64,000 nt of DNA, from assembly GCA_904384225.1 (NCBI GenBank), contig CAJFJV010000001.1, positions 62,001-126,000 on the forward strand, written 5' to 3'. The notes under the pieces were generated by a model. The model ran no database searches. It saw only the letters and a program-made list of their open reading frames with translations, and was not told the DNA's origin. Both the position numbers and the translations under genes were made by a program. This DNA is from an uncultured Oscillospiraceae bacterium. Its GTDB lineage: Bacteria; Bacillota; Clostridia; Oscillospirales; Ruminococcaceae. Positions 51,181 through 59,927 of this stretch are shown piece after piece; position 1 is the stretch's first letter, and the number at the start of each line of letters is the position of its first letter.

Positions 51181-52368
51181 ATGTCTCGTTTGGTTATCAA
51201 TATCCGCGATTTCGGCGCGCTCGGCGACGGTGTTTGCGACGACACCGCCGCGCTTCAGGCTGCAATCGACGAGGGCGCGCGCACCGGCTGTGCCGTCTAT
51301 ATCCCGCCGGGACGCTATCGCGTAGGCGAACTAAAACTGCATCCGGGCAGCACGCTGCGCGCAGAGCCGCAGTGGGGCTTTCATTACCACACCATCGGTT
51401 CCGCTGTCTTAATACAGCGCTCCGACAGCCAGCGCTGTATCTTAGACCTCTCCGATGCAAACGGCGCGGAACTCGACGGGCTCTCTTTAACGGGCGAAGG
51501 GCGTCCGGGCGGCTGCTGCGGCATTTTGTGCGACAAACCGGCCTTTGGAAAAATAGAAGACGCTTTTCGGATCGAGCGGTGCCGGGTTTCCGCCTTTTCA
51601 GGGCATGCGGTCTATTTAAACCGTGTCTGGTGCTTTACGCTGCGGCACAATATGTTTTGCTTCTCAAAGGGCGACGGGCTGCGCGTGCACGGCTGGGACG
51701 CCTTCATCTCAGACAATTGGCTTTCTGGGAACGAGGGCGCAGGATTTCAAAGCGAAGGCGACAACTGTTCTGTCACCATGACAGGCAACCGGATTGAATG
51801 GAACCAAGGCGGCGGGATCATCATAGAAGGCGGAAGCCATTACAACCTGACCGGCAACTATATCGACCGTTCCGGGAAAGCCGGCATTGCCGTTTTGCCC
51901 GCCGTCGTGTGCGACGACGACACCGGACAGACTGAACCGCGCATCAGCAATACCATTACAATGACCGGAAATATCGTTTACCGGAGCGGGAAATGCGCAC
52001 AGTCGGATGAGGAGAGCTGTCACCTGCACTTAAAAGGCTGTGCCGGCGTTACGGTAGTGGGCAACAGCTTTTGCATCGGCCGGGACGACAAGGGCAAAGG
52101 CGAATACTCCCCAAACTGCGGCCTCCTTTTAGAAAACCTCACAGAGTGTGTGGTTTCCGGCAATACCCTGTTTTCAGGGGCGCTGAAAACCTTGCTGGAG
52201 GACCGCGGCGGGCATATCAATACGGTCATCCGCGACAATGTGGGCTCTCTCTTCCCGCAGGAAGCCTTATGCAGCCCTAAGGCGGCGCTTCCTACCAATC
52301 TGATATTGGATTACCGTCAGGAGCTTCTGCGCTGCTTTTCCGCTGGGCCAAACGCCCCGCGGCCGTAG
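51181..52368 (+). CDS. Right-handed beta-helix protein (pectate-lyase-3 like)
   Basis: A 395-residue protein beginning VINIRDFGALGDGVCDDTAALQAAIDEG, the hallmark start of pectate lyase 3/GH28-type beta-helix enzymes, then IPPGRYRVGELKL and many parallel-helix repeats (for example MTGNRIEWNQGGGIIIEGGSHYNLTGNYIDRSG). Relatives cleave or bind acidic polysaccharides, and phage tailspikes share the fold. No signal peptide is present, so the protein is either cytosolic or released by another route. AAGGAGGG precedes the ATG. The upstream 130 bases include an imperfect TTTTCCA/TGGAAAA inverted repeat but no clear promoter. Confidence 0.8.
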   Translation: MSRLVINIRDFGALGDGVCDDTAALQAAIDEGARTGCAVYIPPGRYRVGELKLHPGSTLRAEPQWGFHYHTIGSAVLIQRSDSQRCILDLSDANGAELDGLSLTGEGRPGGCCGILCDKPAFGKIEDAFRIERCRVSAFSGHAVYLNRVWCFTLRHNMFCFSKGDGLRVHGWDAFISDNWLSGNEGAGFQSEGDNCSVTMTGNRIEWNQGGGIIIEGGSHYNLTGNYIDRSGKAGIAVLPAVVCDDDTGQTEPRISNTITMTGNIVYRSGKCAQSDEESCHLHLKGCAGVTVVGNSFCIGRDDKGKGEYSPNCGLLLENLTECVVSGNTLFSGALKTLLEDRGGHINTVIRDNVGSLFPQEALCSPKAALPTNLILDYRQELLRCFSAGPNAPRP

Positions 52369-52391
52369 CCTCTCAACTGATAAAAATATGG

Positions 52392-52429
52392 AAAAAGGGA
52401 AAGACGGCATCAGCCGTCTTTCCCTTTTT
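52392..52429. terminator. Bidirectional terminator between the beta-helix and surface-protein genes
   Basis: AAAAAGGGAAAGACGG and CCGTCTTTCCCTTTTT form a 16-bp stem with a six-base loop. It serves both converging genes. Confidence 0.88.
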
Positions 52430-52479
52430 CAGATATACAAGAAAGGAACCTTGTATTCTTCGAAAAACGCAAATTTAAA

Positions 52480-54006
52480 TCACTCGCCGCGCATGCGCTT
52501 TCTTCCGCGCATCCACACGGCTGTGCCTGCTGCAGCTGCGGCAAGGAACATCAGCATCCCTGCGGCCAGCAAGCCGTTCCCATCTCCCGTATCCGGATTT
52601 TCACCCGGCGTAACCGGGGTTTCAACCTCACGGTAATATTCTAAGACGATACGGTTCTGCTCTGCATCCAGTACCAGCGTAAGATCGCCGCTGTCGGATA
52701 CCAAGTTATAACGGTTTCCTTCGTAGGTTTCAAGCTTCTCTATTTGATCCGCTGAAATGACGTCGCCGACTGTTCCGCTGATCGCTTCGCTTTCGACAAC
52801 ACCGTCAAGCTCATACGCTGCGCCGTCGGTGCTGGTATAGTACCGATGCTCAACCGTATAGCTTGTATCGATCTGCGAAAGGGAAATCGCATGATAATAA
52901 GCAAAATTGTAGTTTTGATACTGGTTCCCAACGCCGGGCCCGTCCATCGTCAAAACTGTATTGAACGCAAGCGTCTCACCGGGCTCCAGACGGTCCGCAT
53001 TGTCGAGGGCGGCAAAATAGGCGTCCGCAGACTGGTACAGCTCGCTTGTGTGATCCATATAGTCGCCGATGCCGCGGGTGCGGGTAAACGCTGTATTGCG
53101 GTTCGGATTCATCTGGGCACATTCCTCGCCGAAAGCGGTGCTGAGCATATCCTGATAGAAGATATCATAGCTAAGCGATGCAAGCTCCTCCTCCGGCCAT
53201 TTGACCTGAACATCCACCACATTGTTGTCGCTGCTGGTATCACCCGTCACATAGACATACGGGTCGATTTCCGGATGCGCCGCACAAAGCTCTTTCAACT
53301 TGCCGACAGTCATTTTCCGGATACCGTTGTTGCCCGCCACTGCAAAACGGTTGCTGATATCCGGATTCTGCGCTTTCAAGTCGTCCCAGTCCGCATACTG
53401 CACGCCGTCCGTTTCCTTGTAATAGTCCAGCATATAATTGCTCAACGCCGACTCACCGGTATAGCCCGCTTTCTCGAGCTCGTCGTAAATGGAAAACAGC
53501 ATGTCCGCAGTGATATCGCTGCTTCTTCTCACATTGTAAAGCTGCATAATAGCCGGGTGCGTCAGGGAAATGGCGCCAAAGCGGCTGTAGGGAAGCAGCT
53601 GTCCGTCAAAACCGGTAAAGGGGCTCAGATTGCTCTCACCGGACACATCAGGCGTGGACACGTCGAGGCTGCCCGATTGATAGGCGTAGACGTGGCCGGA
53701 CGCATTCTCCACATATACGTCTACAAACATCGTGAAACCCGGAAGGACATCATTGGCACCGGCGTCGTTCAGCATCTCAATAACCGCATCGCTGAAAACG
53801 ACCTCCAAATCCCCGCTGGCCGCCTCATTGACGGTCAAATAGAGATTAAAGTAGCAGTCCGAACCATCCTGATGATCGAAACCGGATCTCTCCCAATCCA
53901 CTGTAACTGCTTCTGTAGGTTCCGCCGGGGCTTGAGCAAATGCAGCTGTTGAAAATGCCCCCATTAGTACCGCTATGCTGAGCAGTACCGCAAAAACCTT
54001 TTTCAT
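52480..54006 (-). CDS. Sortase-anchored surface protein (NPDTG)
   Basis: A 508-residue exported protein. A signal peptide (1-24, MKKVFAVLLSIAVLMGAFSTAAFA) precedes an acidic extracellular region of about 430 residues. The C-terminus has NPDTGDGNGLLAAGMLMFLAAAAAG and a basic tail (RGRKRMRGE), a wall-sorting signal of the NPxTG type. Just before it, a stretch YTVEHRYYTSTDGAAYELDG ... YYREVETPVTPG resembles MucBP/SHIRT-like repeats of adhesins. The main part is not recognised. It stands alone, with its promoter at 54062-54090 and an operator-like palindrome over the transcription start, so expression is probably switched. Confidence 0.85.
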   Translation of the reverse strand: MKKVFAVLLSIAVLMGAFSTAAFAQAPAEPTEAVTVDWERSGFDHQDGSDCYFNLYLTVNEAASGDLEVVFSDAVIEMLNDAGANDVLPGFTMFVDVYVENASGHVYAYQSGSLDVSTPDVSGESNLSPFTGFDGQLLPYSRFGAISLTHPAIMQLYNVRRSSDITADMLFSIYDELEKAGYTGESALSNYMLDYYKETDGVQYADWDDLKAQNPDISNRFAVAGNNGIRKMTVGKLKELCAAHPEIDPYVYVTGDTSSDNNVVDVQVKWPEEELASLSYDIFYQDMLSTAFGEECAQMNPNRNTAFTRTRGIGDYMDHTSELYQSADAYFAALDNADRLEPGETLAFNTVLTMDGPGVGNQYQNYNFAYYHAISLSQIDTSYTVEHRYYTSTDGAAYELDGVVESEAISGTVGDVISADQIEKLETYEGNRYNLVSDSGDLTLVLDAEQNRIVLEYYREVETPVTPGENPDTGDGNGLLAAGMLMFLAAAAAGTAVWMRGRKRMRGE

Positions 54007-54031
54007 CCTTCTCTCCTTCTTTCGCAGTCAA

Positions 54032-54060
54032 ATTTTATAACATATAACATGTTATAAAAT
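54032..54060. promoter_or_regulatory. Operator-like inverted repeat at the surface-protein promoter
   Basis: ATTTTATAACAT and ATGTTATAAAAT are perfect 12-bp arms around ATAAC. The element starts one base after the -10 box and covers the transcription start, an ideal place for a repressor. The regulator is unknown. Confidence 0.6.
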
Positions 54061-54061
54061 T

Positions 54062-54090
54062 ATTATAGCGAATTTCACGGTATTATTCAA
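54062..54090 (-). promoter_or_regulatory. Promoter of the surface-protein gene
   Basis: Minus strand: TTGAAT, 17 bases, TATAAT, about 55 bases before the start codon. Confidence 0.65.
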
Positions 54091-54204
54091 GATATATTTC
54101 TTATTTTATCCATTCGTTTAAAGTGTTCCTATCTTTTCTTCCATCCGCAAAGCATCCCTTTGAAAAAATACGGCGTAAAAACACCCTTCCCGGTTCCCGA
54201 TTAT

Positions 54205-54245
54205 AAAAAGGGAGACGCTTTTTTGTAAAAAGCGTCTCCCTTTTT
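54205..54245 (-). terminator. Terminator of rarA
   Basis: AAAAAGGGAGACGCTTTTT and AAAAAGCGTCTCCCTTTTT form a long perfect stem, directly after the rarA stop on the minus strand. The 115 bases between this hairpin and the surface-protein promoter show nothing further. Confidence 0.88.
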
Positions 54246-54261
54246 ATAAAGCGGCGGCTGC

Positions 54262-55557
54262 CTATTCTTTTCCCTGTTTTTCCCTTTCTGCAAGCGCCGC
54301 AAGCAAGCGCATCCGGTATGCTTTTGCCGCCTGCTCGTTTTTGTTGTCGCCGAATTCATAATAAACCGTCCCGGCTAGATTGTCGGGAAGATACTGCTGC
54401 CTGACATAATGATCCGGATAGTCGTGCGGATATTTATAAAACTGGCCCTTTACCTTTACGTCGTCGCCGTCGTAGTGCTTGTTTTGCAGACACCGCGGGA
54501 TCGGCCCGGCTTTGCCCGCCCGCACATCTGCCAGTGCCCGGTCGATCCCCAAATAGGCGCTGTTGGATTTCGGTGCGGTGGCCAGCAATACCACTGCGTC
54601 GCCCAGCGGGATCCTTCCTTCCGGCAGGCCAAGCTGTACCGCCGCATCAATGCACGCCTTGACAATCGGGATTGCCTGCGGATAGGCAAGGCCGATGTCT
54701 TCACAAGCGATCACCATAATACGGCGGCAGGCTGAAATGAGATCTCCCGCCTCCAGAAGCCGCGCAAGATAGTGCAGCGCCGCATTTTCATCTGAACCGC
54801 GGATCGACTTCTGCAGTGCCGACACAATATCATAGTGCTGGTCGCCCGCACGGTCGTACTGCATGCTGCTGCGCTGGGACAGCGCCTCGGCCAGTTCCCT
54901 TGTGATCTGCTTTTTGCCGTCCTTTTCCTCTGCGGAAAAACAGCAGAGTTCCGCACTGTTCATCGCCTTCCGCACATCCCCGCCGCAGGACTGCGCCATA
55001 TACATAACGACGCTGTCGTCGGCTTCAACCGGCGTGCCGTATTCTTCCGACAGGACCATAAAGGCGCGGCGGATTGCTTTGGCGATTTCCCCCGCCTCGA
55101 CGGGCTTGAACTCAAAAACCGTGCTCCGGCTCAAAATGGCGTTATAGATATAAAAATATGGATTTTCCGTTGTGGAGGCAATCAGTGTGATATTCCCGTT
55201 TTCAATATGTTCAAGCAGGGACTGCTGCTGCTTCTTATTCAGATACTGGATCTCGTCCAGATATAAAAGGATGCCGTTATATCCGGCAAATGAGTGGACC
55301 TCCTCCACGATCGCCTTGATATCGGCTGTAGAAGCGGACGTGCCGTTCAATTTGTGCAGCCGCATATTCGTGCGTTCCGCAATAATACGGGCAACCGTGG
55401 TTTTGCCGATGCCGGAAGAGCCGTAAAAGATCATATTCGGAATATGCCCCGATTCGATAATACGGCGAAGCGGCTTCCCCTTCCCCAAAATATGCTGCTG
55501 CCCGACTACCTCGTCAAGGGAAGCCGGGCGGATCCGCTCCGCAAGCGGGACTGCCAT
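54262..55557 (-). CDS. rarA: Replication-associated recombination protein A (RarA/MgsA)
   Basis: A 431-residue AAA+ ATPase acting at stalled replication forks, related to clamp-loader subunits. It begins PLAERIRPASLDEVVGQQHILGKGKPLRR, then Walker A GSSGIGKTT, Walker B YLDEIQYLNKKQQQ, sensor 1 ASTTENPYFYI, the arginine-finger region LSRSTVFEF and the C-terminal tetramerisation domain with IMVIACEDIGLAYPQAI and RCLQNKHYDG. The length is typical. It lies about 110 bases downstream of the esterase gene and may share its transcript. Confidence 0.95.
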   Translation of the reverse strand: MAVPLAERIRPASLDEVVGQQHILGKGKPLRRIIESGHIPNMIFYGSSGIGKTTVARIIAERTNMRLHKLNGTSASTADIKAIVEEVHSFAGYNGILLYLDEIQYLNKKQQQSLLEHIENGNITLIASTTENPYFYIYNAILSRSTVFEFKPVEAGEIAKAIRRAFMVLSEEYGTPVEADDSVVMYMAQSCGGDVRKAMNSAELCCFSAEEKDGKKQITRELAEALSQRSSMQYDRAGDQHYDIVSALQKSIRGSDENAALHYLARLLEAGDLISACRRIMVIACEDIGLAYPQAIPIVKACIDAAVQLGLPEGRIPLGDAVVLLATAPKSNSAYLGIDRALADVRAGKAGPIPRCLQNKHYDGDDVKVKGQFYKYPHDYPDHYVRQQYLPDNLAGTVYYEFGDNKNEQAAKAYRMRLLAALAEREKQGKE

Positions 55558-55666
55558 ATCCAGTTCCTCCTTTTCAAATCAAACGGGCTGCGCCGCCTTT
55601 CTCTCCCGCAGCAAATCCGGCGGCCCCCCGGGAACGCGCCCTTTTTCCGCAGGGCAGCCTGCTTTT

Positions 55667-56437
55667 TTACATCGCCCGCCGTTTTTTTGCACCATCTACC
55701 AGGTGCTCCAGCGCCAGCAGGATGGACCTATCCCAGAAATCCCAGGTGTGATCCCCTTTCCACTCCATATAAGTAAGATCGTAGGGAAGCGCCTCCATAG
55801 CCGCTTTGAAATCGTGGTTTTGCGGCAAAAGCAGGTCATCCGTCCCGCAGGTTACAAAAAAGCGGGGTTTCACAGGCGCATCCGCACTCTTTTTGAGCAG
55901 TGCGAACAGGTCGTCCTTTTCCGGTATGATCTGTTCTAAGCCGAAAATCGCCTGCAGCTCGCGCTGGCGCTGCGGGTCAATATAACGTTCATGGATGTTC
56001 CGTTTCATATCGCAGGCGGAGGAAAACGCCGCACAGCCGAAATACCGCTCCGGATAGGTAAGCGCGCACTTCAGCGCCCCATATCCCCCCATCGAAAGGC
56101 CGGCCACCATATTCTTTTCCCGTTTGGAAGAAAAGCCGAACATCTTCTGCATCTTCTGCGGGAGTTCATCTGCTACGTAGGAAAAATAATTCACACCGTA
56201 CGCCATGTCGGTATAAAAGCTTCGCTGTACCTCCGGCATGACAACGGCCATCTTCCGTTCGCGCGCATAGCGCTCTACTCCCGTCAAACGCATCCAGCCG
56301 GTGCAGTTGTCGGAAAGCCCGTGCAGAAGGTACAAAACCTTGGCGCGGCTGTTTGCTATATCATCCGGCAGGATGATGACCGCGCTGGTATTCATCGTCA
56401 ATGCTTCAGAATAAAAATCCGCTCTTAAAACAGACAT
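55667..56437 (-). CDS. Putative esterase (esterase D/EstA-like alpha/beta hydrolase)
   Basis: A 256-residue cytosolic alpha/beta hydrolase of the PF00756-type esterase family. The oxyanion region is YLLHGLSDNCTGWMR, the nucleophile elbow GLSMGGYGAL (near residue 122), the acid in TCGTDDLLL and the histidine in GDHTWDFWD. Relatives cleave acetyl, feruloyl or S-formylglutathione esters and are often found in gut bacteria. The ATG at 56437 has GGAG upstream; the ORF-track start would add 48 unrelated residues through the glyA terminator. The substrate is unknown. Confidence 0.88.
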   Translation of the reverse strand: MSVLRADFYSEALTMNTSAVIILPDDIANSRAKVLYLLHGLSDNCTGWMRLTGVERYARERKMAVVMPEVQRSFYTDMAYGVNYFSYVADELPQKMQKMFGFSSKREKNMVAGLSMGGYGALKCALTYPERYFGCAAFSSACDMKRNIHERYIDPQRQRELQAIFGLEQIIPEKDDLFALLKKSADAPVKPRFFVTCGTDDLLLPQNHDFKAAMEALPYDLTYMEWKGDHTWDFWDRSILLALEHLVDGAKKRRAM

Positions 56438-56517
56438 CAAAACTTCGCTCCTTTTCCCCTTTTTGTCTATTATATACCGTATCCGCCCGCTTGTCATTCC
56501 TTTTTTCCCGAAAACAA

Positions 56518-56542
56518 GAAGGCACCCTGAAAGGGTGCCTTC
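56518..56542 (-). terminator. Terminator of glyA
   Basis: GAAGGCACCC and GGGTGCCTTC form a 10-bp stem with a short loop; the minus strand continues TTGTTTT. It lies about 100 bases after the glyA stop. Confidence 0.7.
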
Positions 56543-56641
56543 AGCCGTCAAAATATAGCCCTTGCTGGTTTCCGGGCGCAAAACCGGCGGGCACGCCGGT
56601 TTTCCCTCTTGCAGGCCTTAGCTTTAAGCCAAAGGGCCGCT

Positions 56642-57895
56642 TTATTCGTACAGCGGATATTTTGCACAGAGTGCGCTTACCGCCGCGCGGACTTCGTCGG
56701 CGGTATTTTCGTAGTCAACCGCCGTTTTATAGATACAATCCGCAATGACTTCCATATCCTCTTCCTTAAGCCCGCGGCTTGTCACCGCAGGTGTGCCGAT
56801 GCGGATGCCGCTTGTGATAAACGGGCTCTGCGGGTCGTTGGGGACAGCGTTTTTGTTTACGGTGATATAGACGGTATCCAAACGCTTTTCCAGTTCTTTG
56901 CCGGTGACGTTCATATTCTGTAAATCGACCAGCATCAAATGGTTGTCCGTACCGCCGGAGATCAAGTTGAAGCCTTTTTCTGTAAGCGCCTTTGCAAGCG
57001 CGCGCGCATTCAGCACCACCTGATGCTGGTACGCCTTAAAGCTGTCGGAAAGCGCCTCGCCAAGACACACCGCTTTTGCCGCGATTACATGCATCAGCGG
57101 GCCGCCCTGCGTTCCTGGGAAGATAGCCTTGTCAATCTGTTTCCCAAGCGCCTCTTTGCACAAAATCATGCCGCCGCGCGGGCCGCGAAGCGTCTTGTGC
57201 GTCGTAGTGGTAACCACGTCTGCGTACGGAACCGGGGACTCATGCTCGCCTGCCGCGACAAGGCCTGCGATATGCGCCATATCCACCATAAAATATGCGC
57301 CGACCTCTTTGGCGATCTCACTGATCTTTTGAAAATCGATTGCCCGCGGATAAGCGCTGGCGCCGGCTACAATCAGCTTCGGCTTCTTTTCCTCTGCAAG
57401 CGTGCGCAGCGCGTCGTAATCGATGCGCCCGGTCTTTTCATCCACACCGTACGGAACGAAGTTATAATACTTGCCGCTCATATTGACCGGGGAACCGTGC
57501 GTCAGATGGCCGCCGTCGGCAAGGCTCATTCCCAAGACGGTATCCCCCGGCTGCAAAAGCGCAAAATAAACGGCAAGGTTTGCCTGTGCGCCGGAATGCG
57601 GCTGTACATTGACGTGCTCTGCACCAAACAGCTCTTTTGCACGCGCGATGGCGATATTCTCCACGACGTCGACGCATTCACAGCCGCCGTAATAGCGCTT
57701 TCCGGAATATCCCTCTGCATATTTGTTGGTGAGAACAGAACCCATCGCCGCCATTACGGCCGGGGAAACAATATTTTCACTTGCTATCAGTTCCAAATTG
57801 CGGCGCTGGCGTGCAAGTTCCGCGCCCATTGCGTCGGCCACTTCTTTATCGTAACCCGCAACGAACCCGATGGTATCCATAAGATCTGCGTACAT
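56642..57895 (-). CDS. glyA: Serine hydroxymethyltransferase
   Basis: A 417-residue PLP enzyme that interconverts serine and glycine while loading tetrahydrofolate with a one-carbon unit. Motifs: [68 protein letters not shown] and the PLP-lysine box [15 protein letters not shown]. The ATG at 57895 is chosen because the ORF-track TTG lies directly after the GGAG site. The one-carbon units feed PurN and the AICAR transformylase encoded nearby. It has its own promoter. Confidence 0.96.
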   Translation of the reverse strand: MYADLMDTIGFVAGYDKEVADAMGAELARQRRNLELIASENIVSPAVMAAMGSVLTNKYAEGYSGKRYYGGCECVDVVENIAIARAKELFGAEHVNVQPHSGAQANLAVYFALLQPGDTVLGMSLADGGHLTHGSPVNMSGKYYNFVPYGVDEKTGRIDYDALRTLAEEKKPKLIVAGASAYPRAIDFQKISEIAKEVGAYFMVDMAHIAGLVAAGEHESPVPYADVVTTTTHKTLRGPRGGMILCKEALGKQIDKAIFPGTQGGPLMHVIAAKAVCLGEALSDSFKAYQHQVVLNARALAKALTEKGFNLISGGTDNHLMLVDLQNMNVTGKELEKRLDTVYITVNKNAVPNDPQSPFITSGIRIGTPAVTSRGLKEEDMEVIADCIYKTAVDYENTADEVRAAVSALCAKYPLYE

Positions 57896-57965
57896 CTGAT
57901 CCAACTCCTTTTCTGCTTTGTCGAAAACAAGCTTTCTCCTTGATTTTTCGAACAGGACGGTTTTT

Positions 57966-57994
57966 ATTATACCGGAATCTTTTCCATTTTACAA
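57966..57994 (-). promoter_or_regulatory. Promoter of glyA
   Basis: Minus strand: TTGTAA, 17 bases, TATAAT, about 70 bases before the ATG. It means glyA is not dependent on read-through from the purine operon. Confidence 0.65.
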
Positions 57995-58042
57995 GGGGAA
58001 AGCGCTAAAATCCCCGCGCTCTCGGAGTGTGCCTCTCTCCGA

Positions 58043-58064
58043 TAAAAGGACGGCCAAAGGCCGT
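58043..58064 (-). terminator. Terminator after the purine operon
   Basis: ACGGCC and GGCCGT form a tight hairpin; the minus strand continues CCTTTTAT. A second hairpin with CTGCGAAAAGC/GCTTTTTGCAG arms lies at about 58069-58093, between it and the purD stop, so the pair may act in tandem. Confidence 0.65.
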
Positions 58065-58099
58065 GCGCCTGCAAAAAGCGCCGCTTTTCGCAGCCCGCC

Positions 58100-59380
58100 T
58101 TACCGAACGGCGGAAAGTGCCCTTTTGCCGATATCCTTTCTGTAGTGCATCGCCTCAAACGAAATGCCCTCTGCCGCCTCGTAAGCGCGCCCCAGAGCCT
58201 GCATCAGATCTTTTCCTGTTGCCGAAACGCCTAAGACCCTGCCGCCCGCCGTAACGAATTTCCCGTCCACGCGTTTGGTGCCGGAATGATAGATCACAGC
58301 CTTATCGCACTGACCGTTTTCATCAAGGCCTGTAATCTCTTTTCCGGATTCATATTTGACCGGATAGCCGCCGGAGGCCAGCATTACGCATGCTGCCGAC
58401 CGGGCAGAAAAGCTGAACGCCACATCCGCGAGCCGTTCGTCGCGGCAGGCCTCGAAAATCTCAAGTAAGTCACCCTGTAAAAGCGGCAGCACGACCTGTG
58501 TTTCCGGGTCGCCGAAGCGGCAATTGTACTCAATCACTTTCGGCCCATTCGGCGTCAGCATCAGCCCAAAATAGATCACGCCCTTAAACGGCCGGCCTTC
58601 TGCGTTCATCGCGTTCATCGTAGGGATAAAAATTTCGTCCATGCACTGTTTGGCTATTTTCTCCGTATAAAACGGGTTCGGTGCAACCGTACCCATGCCG
58701 CCGGTATTCAGGCCCTGATCGCCGTCAAGCGCACGCTTGTGATCCATCGACGAAATCATCGGCACAAGCGTGTGGGAATCTGTAAACGACAGTACGGAAA
58801 CCTCCGGCCCGGTTAGGAATTCCTCTATCACAATCCGGTTGCCGCTCTGGCCGAAAATTTTGTCCTCCATAATGGAGTGGATCCCATCCCTTGCCGCATC
58901 AAAATCCTCCGCAATGATCACGCCTTTCCCAAGCGCCAGACCGTCCGCCTTGATAACCGTCGGATAGCTGTTCTGCGCTTTTACATATTCAAGCGCCTTC
59001 TGCGGGTCGTCGAACGTCTCGTACGCGGCGGTCGGGATCCCGTATTTTTTCATAAGCCCTTTTGAGAAGACCTTGCTCCCCTCCAAGGCTGCAGCCGCTT
59101 TTGACGGGCCGAAGCAGCGGATGCCTTTCTCCTCCATTGCATCCACCATGCCGAGCACCAGCGGATCGTCCGGCGCCACAACACAGAAATCAATCCCGTT
59201 TTCGACGGCGTATTCTACCATCGCGTCAATATCGGTCGCCTTGATGGGGACGCAGACAGCATCCGCCGCAATGCCGCCGTTTCCCGGTGCAGCATAAAGC
59301 TCCGGTTTTTTCTTGCTCTCCTTCAGCTTTTTAATAATCGCATGTTCGCGGCCGCCGCCGCCCACAACTAAAACTTTCAT
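58100..59380 (-). CDS. purD: Phosphoribosylamine--glycine ligase
   Basis: A 426-residue ATP-grasp enzyme that joins glycine to phosphoribosylamine, the second step of purine synthesis. It starts MKVLVVGGGGREHAIIKKL, followed by DPLVLGMVDAMEEKGI, FSKGLMKKYGIPTA, IKADGLALGKGVIIAED, IEEFLTGPEVSVLSFTD and the magnesium-binding RFGDPETQVVLPLL. The length is normal. It is the last gene of the operon and its ATG overlaps the stop of the membrane-protein gene. It uses glycine, which glyA next door supplies. Confidence 0.96.
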   Translation of the reverse strand: MKVLVVGGGGREHAIIKKLKESKKKPELYAAPGNGGIAADAVCVPIKATDIDAMVEYAVENGIDFCVVAPDDPLVLGMVDAMEEKGIRCFGPSKAAAALEGSKVFSKGLMKKYGIPTAAYETFDDPQKALEYVKAQNSYPTVIKADGLALGKGVIIAEDFDAARDGIHSIMEDKIFGQSGNRIVIEEFLTGPEVSVLSFTDSHTLVPMISSMDHKRALDGDQGLNTGGMGTVAPNPFYTEKIAKQCMDEIFIPTMNAMNAEGRPFKGVIYFGLMLTPNGPKVIEYNCRFGDPETQVVLPLLQGDLLEIFEACRDERLADVAFSFSARSAACVMLASGGYPVKYESGKEITGLDENGQCDKAVIYHSGTKRVDGKFVTAGGRVLGVSATGKDLMQALGRAYEAAEGISFEAMHYRKDIGKRALSAVR

Positions 59381-59907
59381 CTGAAACCTCCCATCGGCAC
59401 CTGCGCTTTCCCATCAAGCGCGGCGCGGTATGCCGAAATCGAAAACGCAATCAGCGCACAAATTGCCGAACCGGTCATAACATCGCCCGTTTTCGCCGCC
59501 AGCCCGGACACCGCGCTGTAAGACGCGGTCATATACGCTCCGTACTGCGCGTATATCGTAGTCTCCACCATGGAAAATACATTGAACAGCACACCGGACA
59601 GGAACAGCAGGATCGCCTCAGTCACCACAAAGGCCGTGCCCTTTCCCTTTGTCCACACAGGCTTATTCCCTGAAGAAATCAGAAGAATGCAGAAAACAAG
59701 CTGTGTAATAAACAGTACGAGATTCGCCAAAACCGGAGAAAGCGGAACGACAAAATAGCTTACAAGCTCTGCCGGATAATCGAGCAGCTCCTTATACTGC
59801 CGCTGCAATACAATGGCGGCAATGTATAAAACAAACGCCAGTCCGGACAGAACAATGGCGCAGACCGCCAGAATGCGTGCGCTCTTGGGCGCCGCAGTAC
59901 GGGTCAT
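59377..59907 (-). CDS. Uncharacterised four-helix membrane protein inside the purine operon
   Basis: A 176-residue membrane protein with four hydrophobic segments (about 13-34, 50-78, 88-112 and 137-158). I do not recognise the family. AGGAGG lies eight bases before the ATG at 59907, which is preferred over the ORF-track start two codons earlier. It sits between the AICAR transformylase gene (20-base gap) and purD (four-base overlap), so it is made with the purine enzymes. A transport or membrane-scaffold role would be guesswork. Confidence 0.65.
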   Translation of the reverse strand: MTRTAAPKSARILAVCAIVLSGLAFVLYIAAIVLQRQYKELLDYPAELVSYFVVPLSPVLANLVLFITQLVFCILLISSGNKPVWTKGKGTAFVVTEAILLFLSGVLFNVFSMVETTIYAQYGAYMTASYSAVSGLAAKTGDVMTGSAICALIAFSISAYRAALDGKAQVPMGGFR

Positions 59908-59927
59908 GCACAATTCCTCCTCTTATA

